In this document: positions 54,081 through 64,000 of the stretch, piece after piece
Position numbering within the stretch: position 1 is the stretch's first letter
How the letters are laid out: every line of letters starts with the position of its first letter
From: Gracilaria gracilis
Taxonomy: Eukaryota; Rhodophyta; Florideophyceae; Gracilariales; Gracilariaceae
Direction: 5' to 3'
Assembly: GCA_030374805.1 (NCBI GenBank)
Contig: JARGSG010000211.1
Coordinates: 186,001-250,000, forward strand
DNA: 64,000 bases
Position numbers and translations under genes: made by a program
The notes under the pieces: generated by a model
Databases searched by the model: none
What the model was told of the DNA's origin: nothing
Seen by the model: the letters and a program-made list of their open reading frames with translations, nothing else

Positions 54081-55607
54081 TTACGCTTTCGTATCAAGCC
54101 TTTCGTCTCTCGTCTCCTGTTCACAGTTCTGGACTTGAATGTCTTGCTCCTCTTCGTCAGCTGGTACAATCACTGACGGCTCTAATATTTTGTGTGGTTC
54201 ACTATCAACTCTTTTTGTCCTCCGCAGCACAACCCTTCTTCGTTTGCGTGTTCCCATGTATTCCGCACCGTCACTCGAAACGGCCCAAAGCTCCGAAAGA
54301 CCATTGAGAGTGTTGGGCATCTGAACATCGTAGCAGTGCAGCCAAACGTACATACACGCACCACACAACAGAACAGCACCCACTTCAACTACACCAATAA
54401 TCAGCAATTTGTTGCTTATCACGGTTACGTCAAACTGGGATGAACTGACTTCCAGAGTTACATTGTCGGCTCTTGTGTATAGCAGATTGTTCATCCTAGT
54501 ATGAAGCGCCTCTGCAGCACCACTGCCATTAGTGCATGAGTCACATCCACTTCCATATACACGCCAGTCATCTGCTCCCGGTGAGTAGTTTGCTACTTGT
54601 GCCGCGTCGATCATCATGTCTTTCTCGAACTGGAGAGTTTCAATGTAACGCATGGTAACTGTTAATGATCCGGTTCTGTTCGTCAGCATGTCCGTTCTCT
54701 CCTCGCTCGTTATGTTTAGTGCCCTAATTTCTGAAACACCAAAGAAGTATTCTATAATGGTTCCTGTTACCTTCTGGCAAAGAAATGAAGGGGTGTCTCT
54801 AAGGTGAGACGTAAACTCGAAGGTAGTGGGTATCGTTGGTACTTGCAGAGAGCTTGAGGGGAAGCATTCTAAATCACTCTCATCATTCAGTTCGATGTTT
54901 GTTACCATGTACTGCATACCTGTGTAATTGTTGTAGCGTTGGGATTTGGTGCGATCATCGCGAGAAAAAGAGTCGTTCGGAAATGCTTCAACTGGACCTT
55001 CAACCCAGGAAAGCTTCACGGAAACGTCGTTTTCGTGCTTTGAATAATTACGCATTGAGTCCTTGTTTCTTACCGGTCTGAACACTTTTTTCTCTGTGTT
55101 GGGGATGCATTCCACTCTTTGGCGACCATTTTCCAGAAATGAGACGTTAGCATGAGGGGCTATACGCCATCCTTCTGCATCTATTCTTGTACATCGATCG
55201 TACACCATTCGACCCTGTTGGATCAATTCGCCAATGCTCACGTTGAGATTCCGTTCATATAGCACCCAATTCTCCGTAGGAGCGACAGTAAATGCGTGTC
55301 GAATAGTACTGCTTACAAGGCTTCGCCGAGCCTCAAGACCTGTCTCTAAGTAAACCGGGATAGCGATGAGGGCCGCTCTCAACATGAGAAGAAGCACATG
55401 TGACCATTGACGATGCAATAGATCTCCGTTCCAATAGGGAAACTTCAATGTCTCGATGCGGACTTCATTACCCTTCTTCGCATGGCAATATATAAGGATG
55501 GAAGCAACGGCAGATGTGGTGTATATTAGTACGGGAAAAACAACAAGCTCAAAGATGAGGAACAAAAAAGCAGCGGCAACACCGGGTCCAAACGGTATTT
55601 CTATCAT
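54081..55607 (-). CDS. Membrane glycoprotein of unknown function, paralogue 1
   Basis: 508 residues. I chose the ATG at 55607 because the frame has no earlier ATG and the paralogue at 56400 begins at the same conserved Met (MIEIPFG / MIELPFG). Predicted layout: a long hydrophobic segment at residues ~5-40 with FELVVFPVLI, another at ~65-90 (QWSHVLLLMLRAALIAIPVY), about 320 residues with many N-x-S/T sites and several Cys that look extracytoplasmic, a last hydrophobic segment (LLIIGVVEVGAVLLCGACMY) and a basic then acidic tail of about 85 residues. No known domain. The gene is intronless and head to head with its paralogue. Confidence 0.72.
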   Translation of the reverse strand: MIEIPFGPGVAAAFLFLIFELVVFPVLIYTTSAVASILIYCHAKKGNEVRIETLKFPYWNGDLLHRQWSHVLLLMLRAALIAIPVYLETGLEARRSLVSSTIRHAFTVAPTENWVLYERNLNVSIGELIQQGRMVYDRCTRIDAEGWRIAPHANVSFLENGRQRVECIPNTEKKVFRPVRNKDSMRNYSKHENDVSVKLSWVEGPVEAFPNDSFSRDDRTKSQRYNNYTGMQYMVTNIELNDESDLECFPSSSLQVPTIPTTFEFTSHLRDTPSFLCQKVTGTIIEYFFGVSEIRALNITSEERTDMLTNRTGSLTVTMRYIETLQFEKDMMIDAAQVANYSPGADDWRVYGSGCDSCTNGSGAAEALHTRMNNLLYTRADNVTLEVSSSQFDVTVISNKLLIIGVVEVGAVLLCGACMYVWLHCYDVQMPNTLNGLSELWAVSSDGAEYMGTRKRRRVVLRRTKRVDSEPHKILEPSVIVPADEEEQDIQVQNCEQETRDERLDTKA

Positions 55608-56399
55608 TGCGTTGCGTACTGTAGTTGCGTCGGAAGGATTCAATGTTGCGCCGCAAGGATGAGAGAAGCTATTGGCATGATGAGAAAGGGAGACATTATA
55701 CGTCAGTACCGTTGGTTGAGCGGCTCAACTTGAGCTTGCGTCCTATATAGTGAAGCGAGCATTCCCAGTTGTTGATAGCGCTCTTACTACCTTCGTATTC
55801 CATTCACCTCCAAATCGATTGGTTGCCTCGTTGCTGAAATCGAGACTGCCGGAGAGCCTTACTGGTTATTCTAGGAACAAAACCGCCACCCAAATTCCGC
55901 TTCGCCCGTGGCGCTTTGCGAGCGGCCGAAGTCCGCGTTCTACTTCACGCTAATTATCTATAAACCTTTTCATACATCGAAGTTGGGCCGCCCAACTTGG
56001 GCGATAAGGTATCCTAAGAACTGCAAAGGAATACGGATGGCAGCGAAAAAACACTGATTAAATGAGTTTTATGACCTACCCTTGGTAGTTATCTACTGTA
56101 TGGCCAAAGCCCTCTAGCTTGGTGCACTGGTGGTTGCTCGTTGGCAACTCGTCAGGGACGACGTCACTTCACGAGCGTTGCCTTCGTACGTTTATGGTCT
56201 CTATGGTCATGCAGGAACAGCGACCTCGGTTGTTTGGTTGTGATGGTGTGGGTGTTGACTATGGCGAGCTAAGAGACGTCCCTCTACTTTGAGTTATCTT
56301 CAATCTGCGACAGAGAACGGATTGTACGTAAGTGGACTCCATCCTGACACATTGAAGAGAACGGCCTCTGTTGGATTTGTTTCGCTTGGGTGTGTTGCG
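55608..56399. other. Divergent intergenic region between the paralogues
   Basis: About 790 bp separate the two start codons, so promoters of both genes should lie here. I see no clear TATA box and no terminal repeat. The frames upstream of both starts share a loose L-x-P pattern before the conserved Met, perhaps part of the original duplication. Confidence 0.4.
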
Positions 56400-57737
56400 A
56401 TGATCGAGCTACCGTTTGGAAGTGGTGTGACCGCCGCGTTGGTGTTTGTGGCGTTCGAACTAGTTGTGATTCCCATTGTGATGGATTCCACAACATTAGC
56501 CGCGTCGTTTGTTTCAGAGCGGCGCGCCAAGAAGGATGAAGCCATACACGTTAAGACTTTGCGATACGCGCTTTGGAACGAAGGTCTGCTGAGCACCCAG
56601 TGGTCACACGTAGTGCTATTTGTTTTCCGAATAGCTTGTATCATCATCCCGGTGTACCTCGAAACACGACTGATCTACGAAGAAGAAGCTGTGATGGTTA
56701 GCCGCCAACTGCGCAACGCATTCGTGATCCCGTCGAGATTTAATCCGGAGCCTTCACATCTTTTCAAGGCAAACCTCGCAGCATACAGGCGAGCATTCGC
56801 CATGTGTTCGCACATTGACGAAGATGAGTGGCTTGTAGCAAGCACAGCTAACGTGTCATTTGTGGGTGGTGAGGATACGGAGCTTGATAAAGCAAATTGC
56901 ATCAAAAGCAGTGAACGCGCGCTTCTCCGAGTGACGGCGGCGGAAGGAATTAGGGAGAGAGAGGTGACTGTGGACTTGTCGCAAGGAAGGTATACGTATG
57001 GGGTGTTTGACAGTGGAGTGAACGTTCGCGTCAACGTGAGCATGGGGGATGAGAAGGATGTGCAATGTTTCACGCCAATTAGAAGTTCGTGGAACACGAA
57101 GGAGGAGGACTGGAACGAACAGAACTGGACGGATGTATGGCTAACGTGCCAAAGACAAAAAGGGCGAATCATCGATTTGTTCGACGCGTTCATAAGTGTA
57201 TACAGCGAAGATGTGAGCGAAAATCAGTCCGAACCAGACATACAGTTTGAACCGGAGCGTTTACGAAGCAGTTTACTACGAGGCGTTCGTGTGGAATTCC
57301 ATGACGACGTTTTGTTCGACGCTGAGGTTGTGGCCAGCGCAGGCTTGTGGCTGCCGCCCATAGGCAACACACCGGGCATGTACGAACATTTCGGAAGGCA
57401 TTCGTACTCGCTCGCACACAACTTGTCGGTGAGCGTGCCATCTGGCGCGGTGGCGCAACGCACGGTGTTGGATGCAGTGGTGGTGGTAAGCGGCGCCATT
57501 TACCTCGGGGTGATTCTCACGTTCGCAGTGTGCATGCGGGTGGTGGCGGCTTGCGGAACAACACGGGGGGTGCACGCGGTGAACACGGTGGATGGGCTGT
57601 CGGCCAACTGGGCGAGCGTTGCGCGCGGGACGGTGGGCAAGGACGGGGTGAGATTGAGACTGGGGCGACGGCAGGTTGCGGACGGATGGAAGGAGACGTA
57701 CGAAGTGGTGAAAGAGACAGAGATGAGCTGTGGATGA
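56400..57737 (+). CDS. Membrane glycoprotein of unknown function, paralogue 2
   Basis: 445 residues from the ATG at 56400. It aligns by eye with the protein at 54081-55607 over the N-terminal ~90 residues: MIELPFGSGVTAALVF, FELVVIPIVM, an AKK-x-E-then-KTL segment, WN-EGLL, QWSHVVLFVFR and IIPVYLETRL. The large middle domain keeps the same size class with N-glycosylation motifs (NVS, NWT, NLS) and conserved Cys. A last hydrophobic segment (AVVVVSGAIYLGVILTFAVC) precedes a basic tail. Topology therefore matches: two N-terminal segments, outside domain, one C-terminal segment. No domain known to me. GC content rises toward its 3' end. Confidence 0.72.
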   Translation: MIELPFGSGVTAALVFVAFELVVIPIVMDSTTLAASFVSERRAKKDEAIHVKTLRYALWNEGLLSTQWSHVVLFVFRIACIIIPVYLETRLIYEEEAVMVSRQLRNAFVIPSRFNPEPSHLFKANLAAYRRAFAMCSHIDEDEWLVASTANVSFVGGEDTELDKANCIKSSERALLRVTAAEGIREREVTVDLSQGRYTYGVFDSGVNVRVNVSMGDEKDVQCFTPIRSSWNTKEEDWNEQNWTDVWLTCQRQKGRIIDLFDAFISVYSEDVSENQSEPDIQFEPERLRSSLLRGVRVEFHDDVLFDAEVVASAGLWLPPIGNTPGMYEHFGRHSYSLAHNLSVSVPSGAVAQRTVLDAVVVVSGAIYLGVILTFAVCMRVVAACGTTRGVHAVNTVDGLSANWASVARGTVGKDGVRLRLGRRQVADGWKETYEVVKETEMSCG

Positions 57738-58883
57738 GAAAGCGCGCCGTTTGAAGCGAGATTGGAGCTGAGAGCACTTTGTGCGATGCTGAGGCGTGAG
57801 TTGCTGACGTGTTGCGCGTGCTGTGGCTGTGCCGTTGTAAGTTACAAGTTGTAACTTACAACTTGTAAAACTGCTCGATCTCTAATTCTGTAATTGTTTT
57901 TTTATTACAAGGGTAGTAGCGAAGACCACTCTTTCGTACTTGGCGCCAATAACGATGGAAGTGTTTGAGAATTTTGGCTTATTGTTCAGTGGCATCATAG
58001 AGCAAAGTTTGTTGTTGGTCTCGGCCCAAGGTTTGAAGTTGAAGACAAGCAAAGTTGGCTTGGCAGCCAAATTTACATGATTAAAGTCCTAGTCTAGCTA
58101 TGATAGAGGGAGAGCGTGTGCGCGCTGCCACTGCTGCTGCTGAGCTGCGGCGCGGCGGTTGTGAGCGGCAGCGGGAAAAACATTTTCGTTCGGTTGACAA
58201 CCGACGCGCGCGTTGCTGACACTGCTCTGCGAGTTTTGGAACGGCAAAACTTTTTGCTTGCTGTGGTGGGCGCAAATGGGAGGCGCATTGCGCCATGCGC
58301 CGCCACGCGCGTGCTGCAACGCCAGTGGGCCGTCATTAAAGCGGGCGCGTACGAAGCGTGGAGCGCGCACATTGGCTGCTTTTTGGCGCTTTTTTTTAAA
58401 AAAAAAAGAAAAACTTTTTAATGCCCCCACAAAAAAGGCGTCGTGTGCGCGTTGCCTCGTGTGACACGACGCGCAGCTGTGGCGGTCGCATGACGCGCAC
58501 AAAAGGCGCAGCAGCGCGCACGTTTCGCACGCGCGCCGTGACGCACGCGCGCGCGCCGCGTGACAGAGCGCGCACACGCGTGACAGAGCGCGCGCACACG
58601 TGGCGCGTGCCTTTTTACGCGCCTCTAAACACGTGTGTAAACAAAAGCGGCCGCACGCGCCGTGGCGACGCCTTTTACCGCTGCGCTGCTGCTCCCAGGT
58701 CGTTCGCCGCCTCCTCGACGCATGTGTGCGAGCGCGCGCGCTCCATTTGCGCGCCGCGATATGGCCGCTGTGAGCGCGCCCGAGGCGGCGCCTACCGCCA
58801 GCGCTACCGCCAGACGCCCCCGCGCAGCGGCAGCGCCGCTGTGCTGAGCTGGCCGCCGCCACGCTCGTGACGCGCGCGTCGCA
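57738..58883. other. GC-rich intergenic region upstream of PSAT
   Basis: No gene supported. From about 58080 the sequence is rich in CGCG and GCGCAC words, which gives long open frames of Ala/Arg/Cys on both strands; their composition and lack of domains argue against coding. A T8/A10 block sits at 58389-58409. Confidence 0.45.
57835..57868. repeat. Overlapping perfect inverted repeats behind paralogue 2
   Basis: TTGTAAGTTAC pairs with GTAACTTACAA across five bases (57835-57861). Overlapping it, TTACAAGTTGTAA pairs with TTACAACTTGTAA across one base (57842-57868). Two alternative hairpins can thus form, about 100-130 bp past the stop codon at 57737. Confidence 0.8.
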
Positions 58884-58890
58884 TATAAAA
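58884..58890 (+). promoter_or_regulatory. TATA box of PSAT
   Basis: TATAAAA, 133 bp upstream of the PSAT start codon in otherwise GC-rich DNA; spacing leaves roughly 100 bp of 5' untranslated region. Confidence 0.65.
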
Positions 58891-59016
58891 GGAGCTGCGC
58901 GCGCCGCCCTCTCGCCACCCGCTCCGCTGTGCGTGTGCTCCCATCATCCCGCTGCTCCCCGCTCCTCCACTGCTCCTGCTTGTTGTTTTCACCTTCTTGC
59001 ACACTCGTCTCCCGTT

Positions 59017-60320
59017 ATGGCCCCCAACTCTGTGCCGCAGCAGCCCATCGGGCGTGATCGCGCCATCGGAAACTTCTCCGCTGGTCCGGCTTGCCTGTCC
59101 GACTGGGTGATGCACACCGCCGCCGCCGAGTTTTGCAACAAGCACAACACCGGCATGGGAATCATGGAGGTAAGTGTTGGCAGCACCAGCTCGCACGCAC
59201 GCACGTATTCACTCGCTCACTCGCTCACTCACTCGCTCACACATGCTGCTGTTGCTGTTGCTGTTGCTGTTGTGCTGCGCTTCGCTCACAGATGAGCCAT
59301 CGCGACGCAGGAGGACCCGTGCAGAACGCCATCTCGTCCGCCACGGACAAGCTGCGTGTGATGCTGGACGTGCCGCCCAACTACCGCATCCTGTTCCTGC
59401 AGGGCGGCGCGCACGGCCAGTTTGCCGCCATCGCGCTCAACCTGCTGGGCGACAAGACGCAGGCTGACTATGTGAGCACCGGCTACTGGAGCCAGCGCGC
59501 CATCAACGAGGCGTCCAAGTACTGCAGTGTGCGTCTGGCGTACGACGGCGCCAAGGACGGCTTTCAACGCATCCCGCCCGTGTCGGAGTGGAACATCTCG
59601 GGAGACAGTGCGTACGTGCATATTTGTGCCAACGAGACCATTCATGGGCTCGAGTACCTGGACGACCCCGAATTGCCAGCCGGAAGCCCCGTGCTGGTGG
59701 GCGACTTTACGTCCACGCTGCTGTCGAGGCGCATCAACGTGAGCAGGTACGGCTGCATCTACGCGTCGGGCGGCAAGAACCTGGGCCCGGCCGGGGTGGT
59801 TGCGGTGATCGTGAGAGAGGACCTGCTGAACAGGGCGGTGCGCACATGCCCGTCGGTGCTGTCGTACTCGGTGATGGCGAACAGCAAGCCCATCGCGTCC
59901 ATCTACAACACGCCGCCCACGTTCCTGATCTACATGGTGGACCTGGTGCTCAAGGACAACATGAACAACGGCGGCATCGAGGCGCTGGAGAAGCGCGCCA
60001 TTGCGCGCGCGCAGCGCATCTACAACGTGATCGAGGAGTCCAACCGCTTCTACACGCTCAAGTGCGGCGACGCGGCGCACCGCTCGCGCATGAACGTGCC
60101 GTTCCGCGTGGGCGGCGGCTCGGTGGAGCTGGAGGAACTGTTCTGCGCGGAGGGCGCGCAGCGCGGGCTGCTGCAGCTGTTCTGTCACCCGCTGTTCCCG
60201 GGCTGCCGTATCACGCTGTACAACGGCATCCCGGACAGCGCCGTGGACGCGCTCGTGGAGCATATGGTGGACTTTCAGACCAAGTACGTGCGCCAGCACC
60301 AGGCGCGTGTGCAGGCGTGA
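59017..60320 (+). CDS. PSAT1: Phosphoserine aminotransferase, one intron
   Basis: Exon 1 is 59017-59169, the intron 59170-59291 (GTAAGT to CACAG, 122 bp, phase 0), exon 2 59292-60320; 393 residues, close to the usual ~360-400. The splice is supported because GMGIMEMSHR, a PSAT signature, is rebuilt across it. NFSAGPACLSDWVM is the N-terminal signature and YASGGKNLGPAGVVAVIVRE holds the lysine that binds pyridoxal phosphate (usual form QKN-GPAG). It converts 3-phosphohydroxypyruvate and glutamate to phosphoserine and 2-oxoglutarate in serine synthesis. No transit peptide is apparent, so cytosolic by default. Start chosen as the first ATG after the TATA box. Codon use is strongly GC-ending, which suggests high expression. 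Confidence 0.93.
59170..59291 (+). other. PSAT intron
   Basis: 122 bp with consensus ends. It holds CTCACTCG-type repeats and a TGCTGT/TGCTGC run that acts as a pyrimidine-containing tract before CACAG. Confidence 0.9.
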
Positions 60321-60902
60321 CGCGGCGCCGCCTCTCCTTTGATTTATAACGCGGCTGCCACGCGTAAGATACGCGCGCGCGCTCCGCCTCCCCCACCCCT
60401 CCTTCCCCCCCACCCCCCACCCCCCCCCCCCCCCCCCTCCGCGCCTCCTTCGTGGTGCGCGCCTTTGCGGCGCTTGCAGCTGTTTACTGTACGACTAGTG
60501 ATATATACAACCCTAAACGAACGCGCGAGCGCCGCCGCTGCTGCCGGCCGCCGCCGCCCGTTGTGCCTCGCTGTGCTGCGCTCTTTTCCGCCTGCCGCGC
60601 GCTCTCCCTTTCACCCGCCTCGGAGCGCGCACTCTCGACGCTCGCCGCTCGGCGCAGAGTGCCGCTCGTAAAACGCCCCAACCGCGCCTGCAACGTATAG
60701 CATTCCGTTGGTAACATACCAACGGTACCTCGCCGCAACTATCTCCGCCGCCGCAACTATCTCCGCCGCCGCAACTATCTCCGCCGCCGCCGCCGCCGCC
60801 GCCGCGCGCAATATCTTGAACTCGCCCCCATCCAAGTGCGGCGTGCCCTAACTGCGCGCGCGCCCGCAGCTGCGCCGCTGCGCGCGGCGTGTGTCTGTGT
60901 GT

Positions 60903-60934
<32 letters not shown>

Positions 60935-61212
60935 ATCCGCGCAGCGCAGCGTGCATATCGCGGCTGCACTTGCGCGCGCACGCGAATCACAGCCGCGCCA
61001 CATTTGCCGGCGCACACATGCGCCGCGCCGCGCGCCGCCGCCACCGCCACCGCCACCGCCGCCGCCGCCGCTGCTGCCGCTGCTGCCGCTGCTCGCAAGC
61101 TGGCGCCTCAAATCGCCGCGCGGCTTGCTTGATAATGACGCCTCAGGGCGTCATTATGCGTGTCTATTTCGTGACGCCGCTGCAGCTGCTGCCGCTGCTG
61201 CCGCTGCTGCCG

Positions 61213-61243
<31 letters not shown>

Positions 61244-61850
61244 CGCTGGCGGTTTGGCGCGCCGCTTTTGCGTGGTGGAAGCAGCCGTTGTTGTGGTTGC
61301 GGGTGCGTGTGCATGTCACGGAGTGCATGCGTTTTGTGCGGTCGTTTTCCGCAGCGGCGCCAAATTCAGCCGCCGCCAAACGCCGCGCCCGCCGCAAGCA
61401 GTGGCCGCTTCCGTGTGCATGTGCTTTACAACGCGTGTGATTTGCGTGCAGTCCCGCACGTTTAAAGCAGAAGCTAAATGCGCACAAAGCACACGCTTGC
61501 TCCCGCACTTGTGCGCCGCTTTTTATACCTAACTCGCAGCGCCCGCGTCTCGAGCTCCCCGTCGCCGTCGTCGTCGTTGCTTGGCTTGCGCCAAATGCCG
61601 CCCAAACACCCAATCATCCGCACGCACGTTACGTTCCAGCAGCGTCCAATGCGCAATGCGTCATCACTTTTTGCAACCCCCGCAAATCTCTCTCGCTCGC
61701 TCGCTCGCTCGCGGCGTTCAACTTTGTCGTTCGCCGCCGCCTTCGTACCCGTTCGAGCACACGCCGCATCATTCACGCCGCATCATTCACGCCGCATCAT
61801 TCACGCCGCATCATTCACGCCGCCACCGTAGATAGCATCGATGTGTGGAG
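60321..61850. repeat. GC-rich microsatellite and minisatellite belt
   Basis: No gene supported. Contents in order: a C-rich run (60389-60440), a hairpin CCGTTGGT / ACCAACGG (about 60704-60724), three 18-bp units CAACTATCTCCGCCGCCG (60736-60789) leading into GCC triplets, a GT run (60891-60934), CCG/CTG triplet tracts (61033-61095 and 61181-61250) and four or more 14-bp units GCCGCATCATTCAC near 61763-61820. Open frames across these only reflect the repeats. Confidence 0.8.
61132..61157. repeat. Perfect 11-bp hairpin with TCAG loop
   Basis: ATAATGACGCC, TCAG, GGCGTCATTAT. An isolated AT/GC-mixed hairpin inside a CG-rich belt, so it stands out from the local composition. Confidence 0.75.
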
Positions 61851-63193
61851 CTACCAACGGTACCACGCGTATCTATTTTGGAGACGGGAATTGGCCAAGT
61901 CCATAATTTTACCACGCCCATTGCGGCGCTTGCCGTCTTTTTCCACACCCGCAGCAGCACGTTGGCGCCACCAGCTTGTGAGCAGCCAGCCGCCAAACGC
62001 ACAATTAAATTTGTGAAAACACGCTGCCATGTTTCGAGCATCCGTCCGCCACGCTTCGCAACGCATGCGCAAAAGTGTGCTGGTGATGTCAGCCATTTGC
62101 TCAATGCCTTCATCTATTTCTACAAGTAGAGTAACCTACAAGTAGAAAGGCACCAAACGTGCTCGCCTTGCCGTCAAGCTGCTCAACAACGTACATGACG
62201 CTTGCTACTTTCAACCCCGTTCGTTGTGGTACCAACTATTTCCGTGCGCGCTCTTGTCACTCTTTCGCCAATCAATTAATCATTTAAATGCGTCTCGATG
62301 CTGGCACCACAACCTCCGTCACCGTCTCGCACGACCGTCGCTTTCCCTCTCAATCATCAACCACAACCCGTTTCTCCATGCAACACTGCAATATAGTGTA
62401 CCACGTTCAGCGCGTCAACAAGCAAACATGCTTCATATATATGTATATAAATATATACCTATATAATTCCCTCTCGCAACGAAACAAACATCACAGTCCA
62501 TCACTTTCCGCCGCAATTAATTGACGCCTCAACGCTTCAAAGGCCACTGCAGGTTAGATGCGATGCGCTTCCACTAGCTTGTACACATATCCAATGGTGC
62601 TGCTGGCCACAATGTGCCCCAATGCCCCTCTATACATATTGGTCGAGGCGACGTGCCATCGGCCACATCCGGGCGAACCGTTCTGGCGCCAGCGGCAAGT
62701 CTTCCGCGCTTTGTTCACCAAAGTTGACAGATTGCATTCGTGAACGAGCCGCTTTCACCCGTGCAGCACAATGGCGCAGTTCAAGTGTTGTCATACGTGT
62801 GCACAATTCGCATCAAAAGCCGCCCGTGGTGCGAGCCACCGAGACTCGTCAGGCTTTCCGCGAAACAAGAACAATAATATCTAAACATGCGAGCGAGACA
62901 GCAGTTGTGTCTACATGGGCGGCGGTAAACCGCCTGCGCCGATCCGCGCTAAAGCGTTGCGACGGCAGCTCGTTCTGCTCAAAGTGGCAGCCGTATTGTG
63001 TGCAGAAAACCCAGCCAGCAGAGTGCGAGACCATGAACACGGCACAGCGACCGTCCGGCTGAACGCTATCTGAGACCACACGCAGCGAACGTTCGCAGCC
63101 ACAATGTCATGCCATTAGCAATAATTCGCCCGCCAAAAGCCTCGCGTCACTCGAACAATTCTTCGATAGTCTCTTCCTAAAAGTCGGCTCGCC
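61851..63193. other. Intergenic region upstream of XPG
   Basis: No gene recognised. Contains CTACAAGTAG twice near 62119-62140 and an AT-rich patch (62436-62470). The last 100 bp before the XPG start should hold its 5' untranslated region; no TATA box seen. Confidence 0.4.
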
Positions 63194-64000
63194 ATGGGAG
63201 TTCACGGCCTCTGGCAGCTACTAGCGCCCGTGGGACGTCGTATAAGCAACGACCACGTGCGCAACAAGGTGCTGGCAGTCGATGTATCCATCTGGCTCAC
63301 GCAACTCGTCAAGGCCATGCGAGATGCTGAGGGAGCGCGAGTGAGAAATGCTCATCTAATTGGTGTGTTTCGTCGTTGTATAAAGCTCTTGTTTCTCTCC
63401 GTCAAACCGGTTCTGGTATTTGATGGCGCTACCCCTGCAATTAAGCGCCGAACGGTAGCGGCTCGACGCGCGCAGAGAGAGAAACATGAGGCTAAGCTTC
63501 GTAGATTGGCGGAGAAGATACTGGTCAACCGGATTAAGAAGAAGGCTGTGGGCGATGCCATACTTAAAAAGAACAACAACAATGACAGGCAGCGGGATCG
63601 TATCCAAGAGAATGATCTTCTAACAAAAGAAACCACTGCAGCTGCGAATGAACATCGAAATGAATCCAGCGTGAACGACTATGACGAGGACGAGATTCAA
63701 CCTGCTTATCGGGATGCACATCCCTCCAACGCGTCTCGCAAAAAGTTCGGCGTTTCAAACATCAACAGCAAAGAAGCGGCGAAGGAAGCTGAAGCGCCAG
63801 AGTTTGAAGCAGCGTTTGATGAAGCAGGAGACTTCATTCAGAATAATGGTTCTGACAATGAAGAAATCATGCTCCCTAATGACTTGCGAGACCTTGATGA
63901 TGCTGCTCTGGTTGGTTTACCAGCTCATATGCAATCCAAAGTATTCAAACAGATCAAACACGAACAAAGACTGCGACACCGAGAGAGTATGCTGCAACAA
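63194..64000 (+). CDS. ERCC5: XPG/Rad2-type DNA repair endonuclease, 5' part
   Basis: 269 codons, open to the window edge, so the 3' part is missing. [18 protein letters not shown] is the invariant N-terminus of XPG/Rad2 (Gly2 forms the active site end). [18 protein letters not shown] has Asp30, [16 protein letters not shown] has Asp77, both metal-binding positions numbered as in human [19 protein letters not shown] fits the N-nuclease region. After residue ~110 the acidic, Asn/Glu-rich spacer begins, the TFIIH-binding spacer in the family. [20 protein letters not shown] near the edge is the conserved helix of the spacer. It would make the 3' incision in nucleotide excision repair in the nucleus. 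FEN1 and EXO1 lack this long spacer. Confidence 0.93.
   Translation, partial: MGVHGLWQLLAPVGRRISNDHVRNKVLAVDVSIWLTQLVKAMRDAEGARVRNAHLIGVFRRCIKLLFLSVKPVLVFDGATPAIKRRTVAARRAQREKHEAKLRRLAEKILVNRIKKKAVGDAILKKNNNNDRQRDRIQENDLLTKETTAAANEHRNESSVNDYDEDEIQPAYRDAHPSNASRKKFGVSNINSKEAAKEAEAPEFEAAFDEAGDFIQNNGSDNEEIMLPNDLRDLDDAALVGLPAHMQSKVFKQIKHEQRLRHRESMLQQ

Noticed and set aside
58098-58862. 254-codon minus-strand frame upstream of PSAT
   Set aside because: Ala/Arg/Cys composition is that of CGCG/GCGC words in any frame; overlapping frames on both strands are equally long, and the PSAT TATA box lies just beyond.
59286-60413. 375-codon minus-strand frame opposite PSAT
   Set aside because: A shadow of a GC-ending-codon gene; Val/His/Arg-rich with no domain.
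60836-61532. Several open frames of 100-210 codons with Val/Cys or Arg/His repeats
   Set aside because: They are translations of GT, CCG and CTG microsatellites.

Overview
This is a nuclear fragment from a eukaryote, most likely a plastid-bearing alga. A red alga is my best guess, but that is inference. The evidence is a plastid-type fructose-1,6-bisphosphatase with a redox loop, an XPG/Rad2 repair nuclease, a phosphoserine aminotransferase with one 122-bp GT..AG intron behind a TATA box, otherwise intron-poor genes, and a very high load of eukaryotic transposons. I see no rRNA gene, CRISPR array or prokaryotic operon.

Region 1 (1-14.3 kb) is a graveyard of DNA transposons and orphan ORFs. 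It holds a methyltransferase-like tail followed by a SET-domain remnant (1-993), a long single-frame ORF broken by stops (about 2.4-4.2 kb), a convergent KDZ/Plavaka-like transposase (4.33-7.61 kb, minus), a DUF659/hAT-like transposase (8.99-11.63 kb, minus) and a decayed Cys-rich ORF (13.0-14.0 kb, minus).

Region 2 (14.34-35.35 kb) is a nested pair of minus-strand Ty3/Gypsy chromoviruses. Element B (24564-35125) sits inside the 5' LTR of element A (14344-35353). The LTR boundaries, PBS, PPT and 5-bp duplications can be read base by base. Both elements are broken by nonsense codons and frameshifts. A keeps a gag-pol -1 frameshift signal; both keep a C-terminal chromodomain after a long linker.

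Region 3 (35.4-50.8 kb) starts with gag-like debris, then a 3.65-kb Ty1/Copia element that lacks an integrase (37109-40758, perfect target duplication). Next comes a PIF/Harbinger element (about 40.89-50.81 kb). It has its transposase at one end and a Myb/SANT-like ORF at the other, and gene-derived DNA between them: a TFIIF-alpha-like fragment, an FBPase and an unknown ORF. A piggyBac-like transposon (47916-50761) has landed inside its right terminal repeat, flanked by CTAG.

Region 4 (50.8-64 kb) looks like ordinary gene space. It has an atypical protein kinase, a head-to-head pair of paralogous membrane glycoproteins of unknown function, PSAT (serine synthesis), about 2.8 kb of GC-rich and microsatellite-rich DNA, and the 5' end of XPG/RAD2 running off the window. 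Perfect short hairpins lie behind several of these genes.
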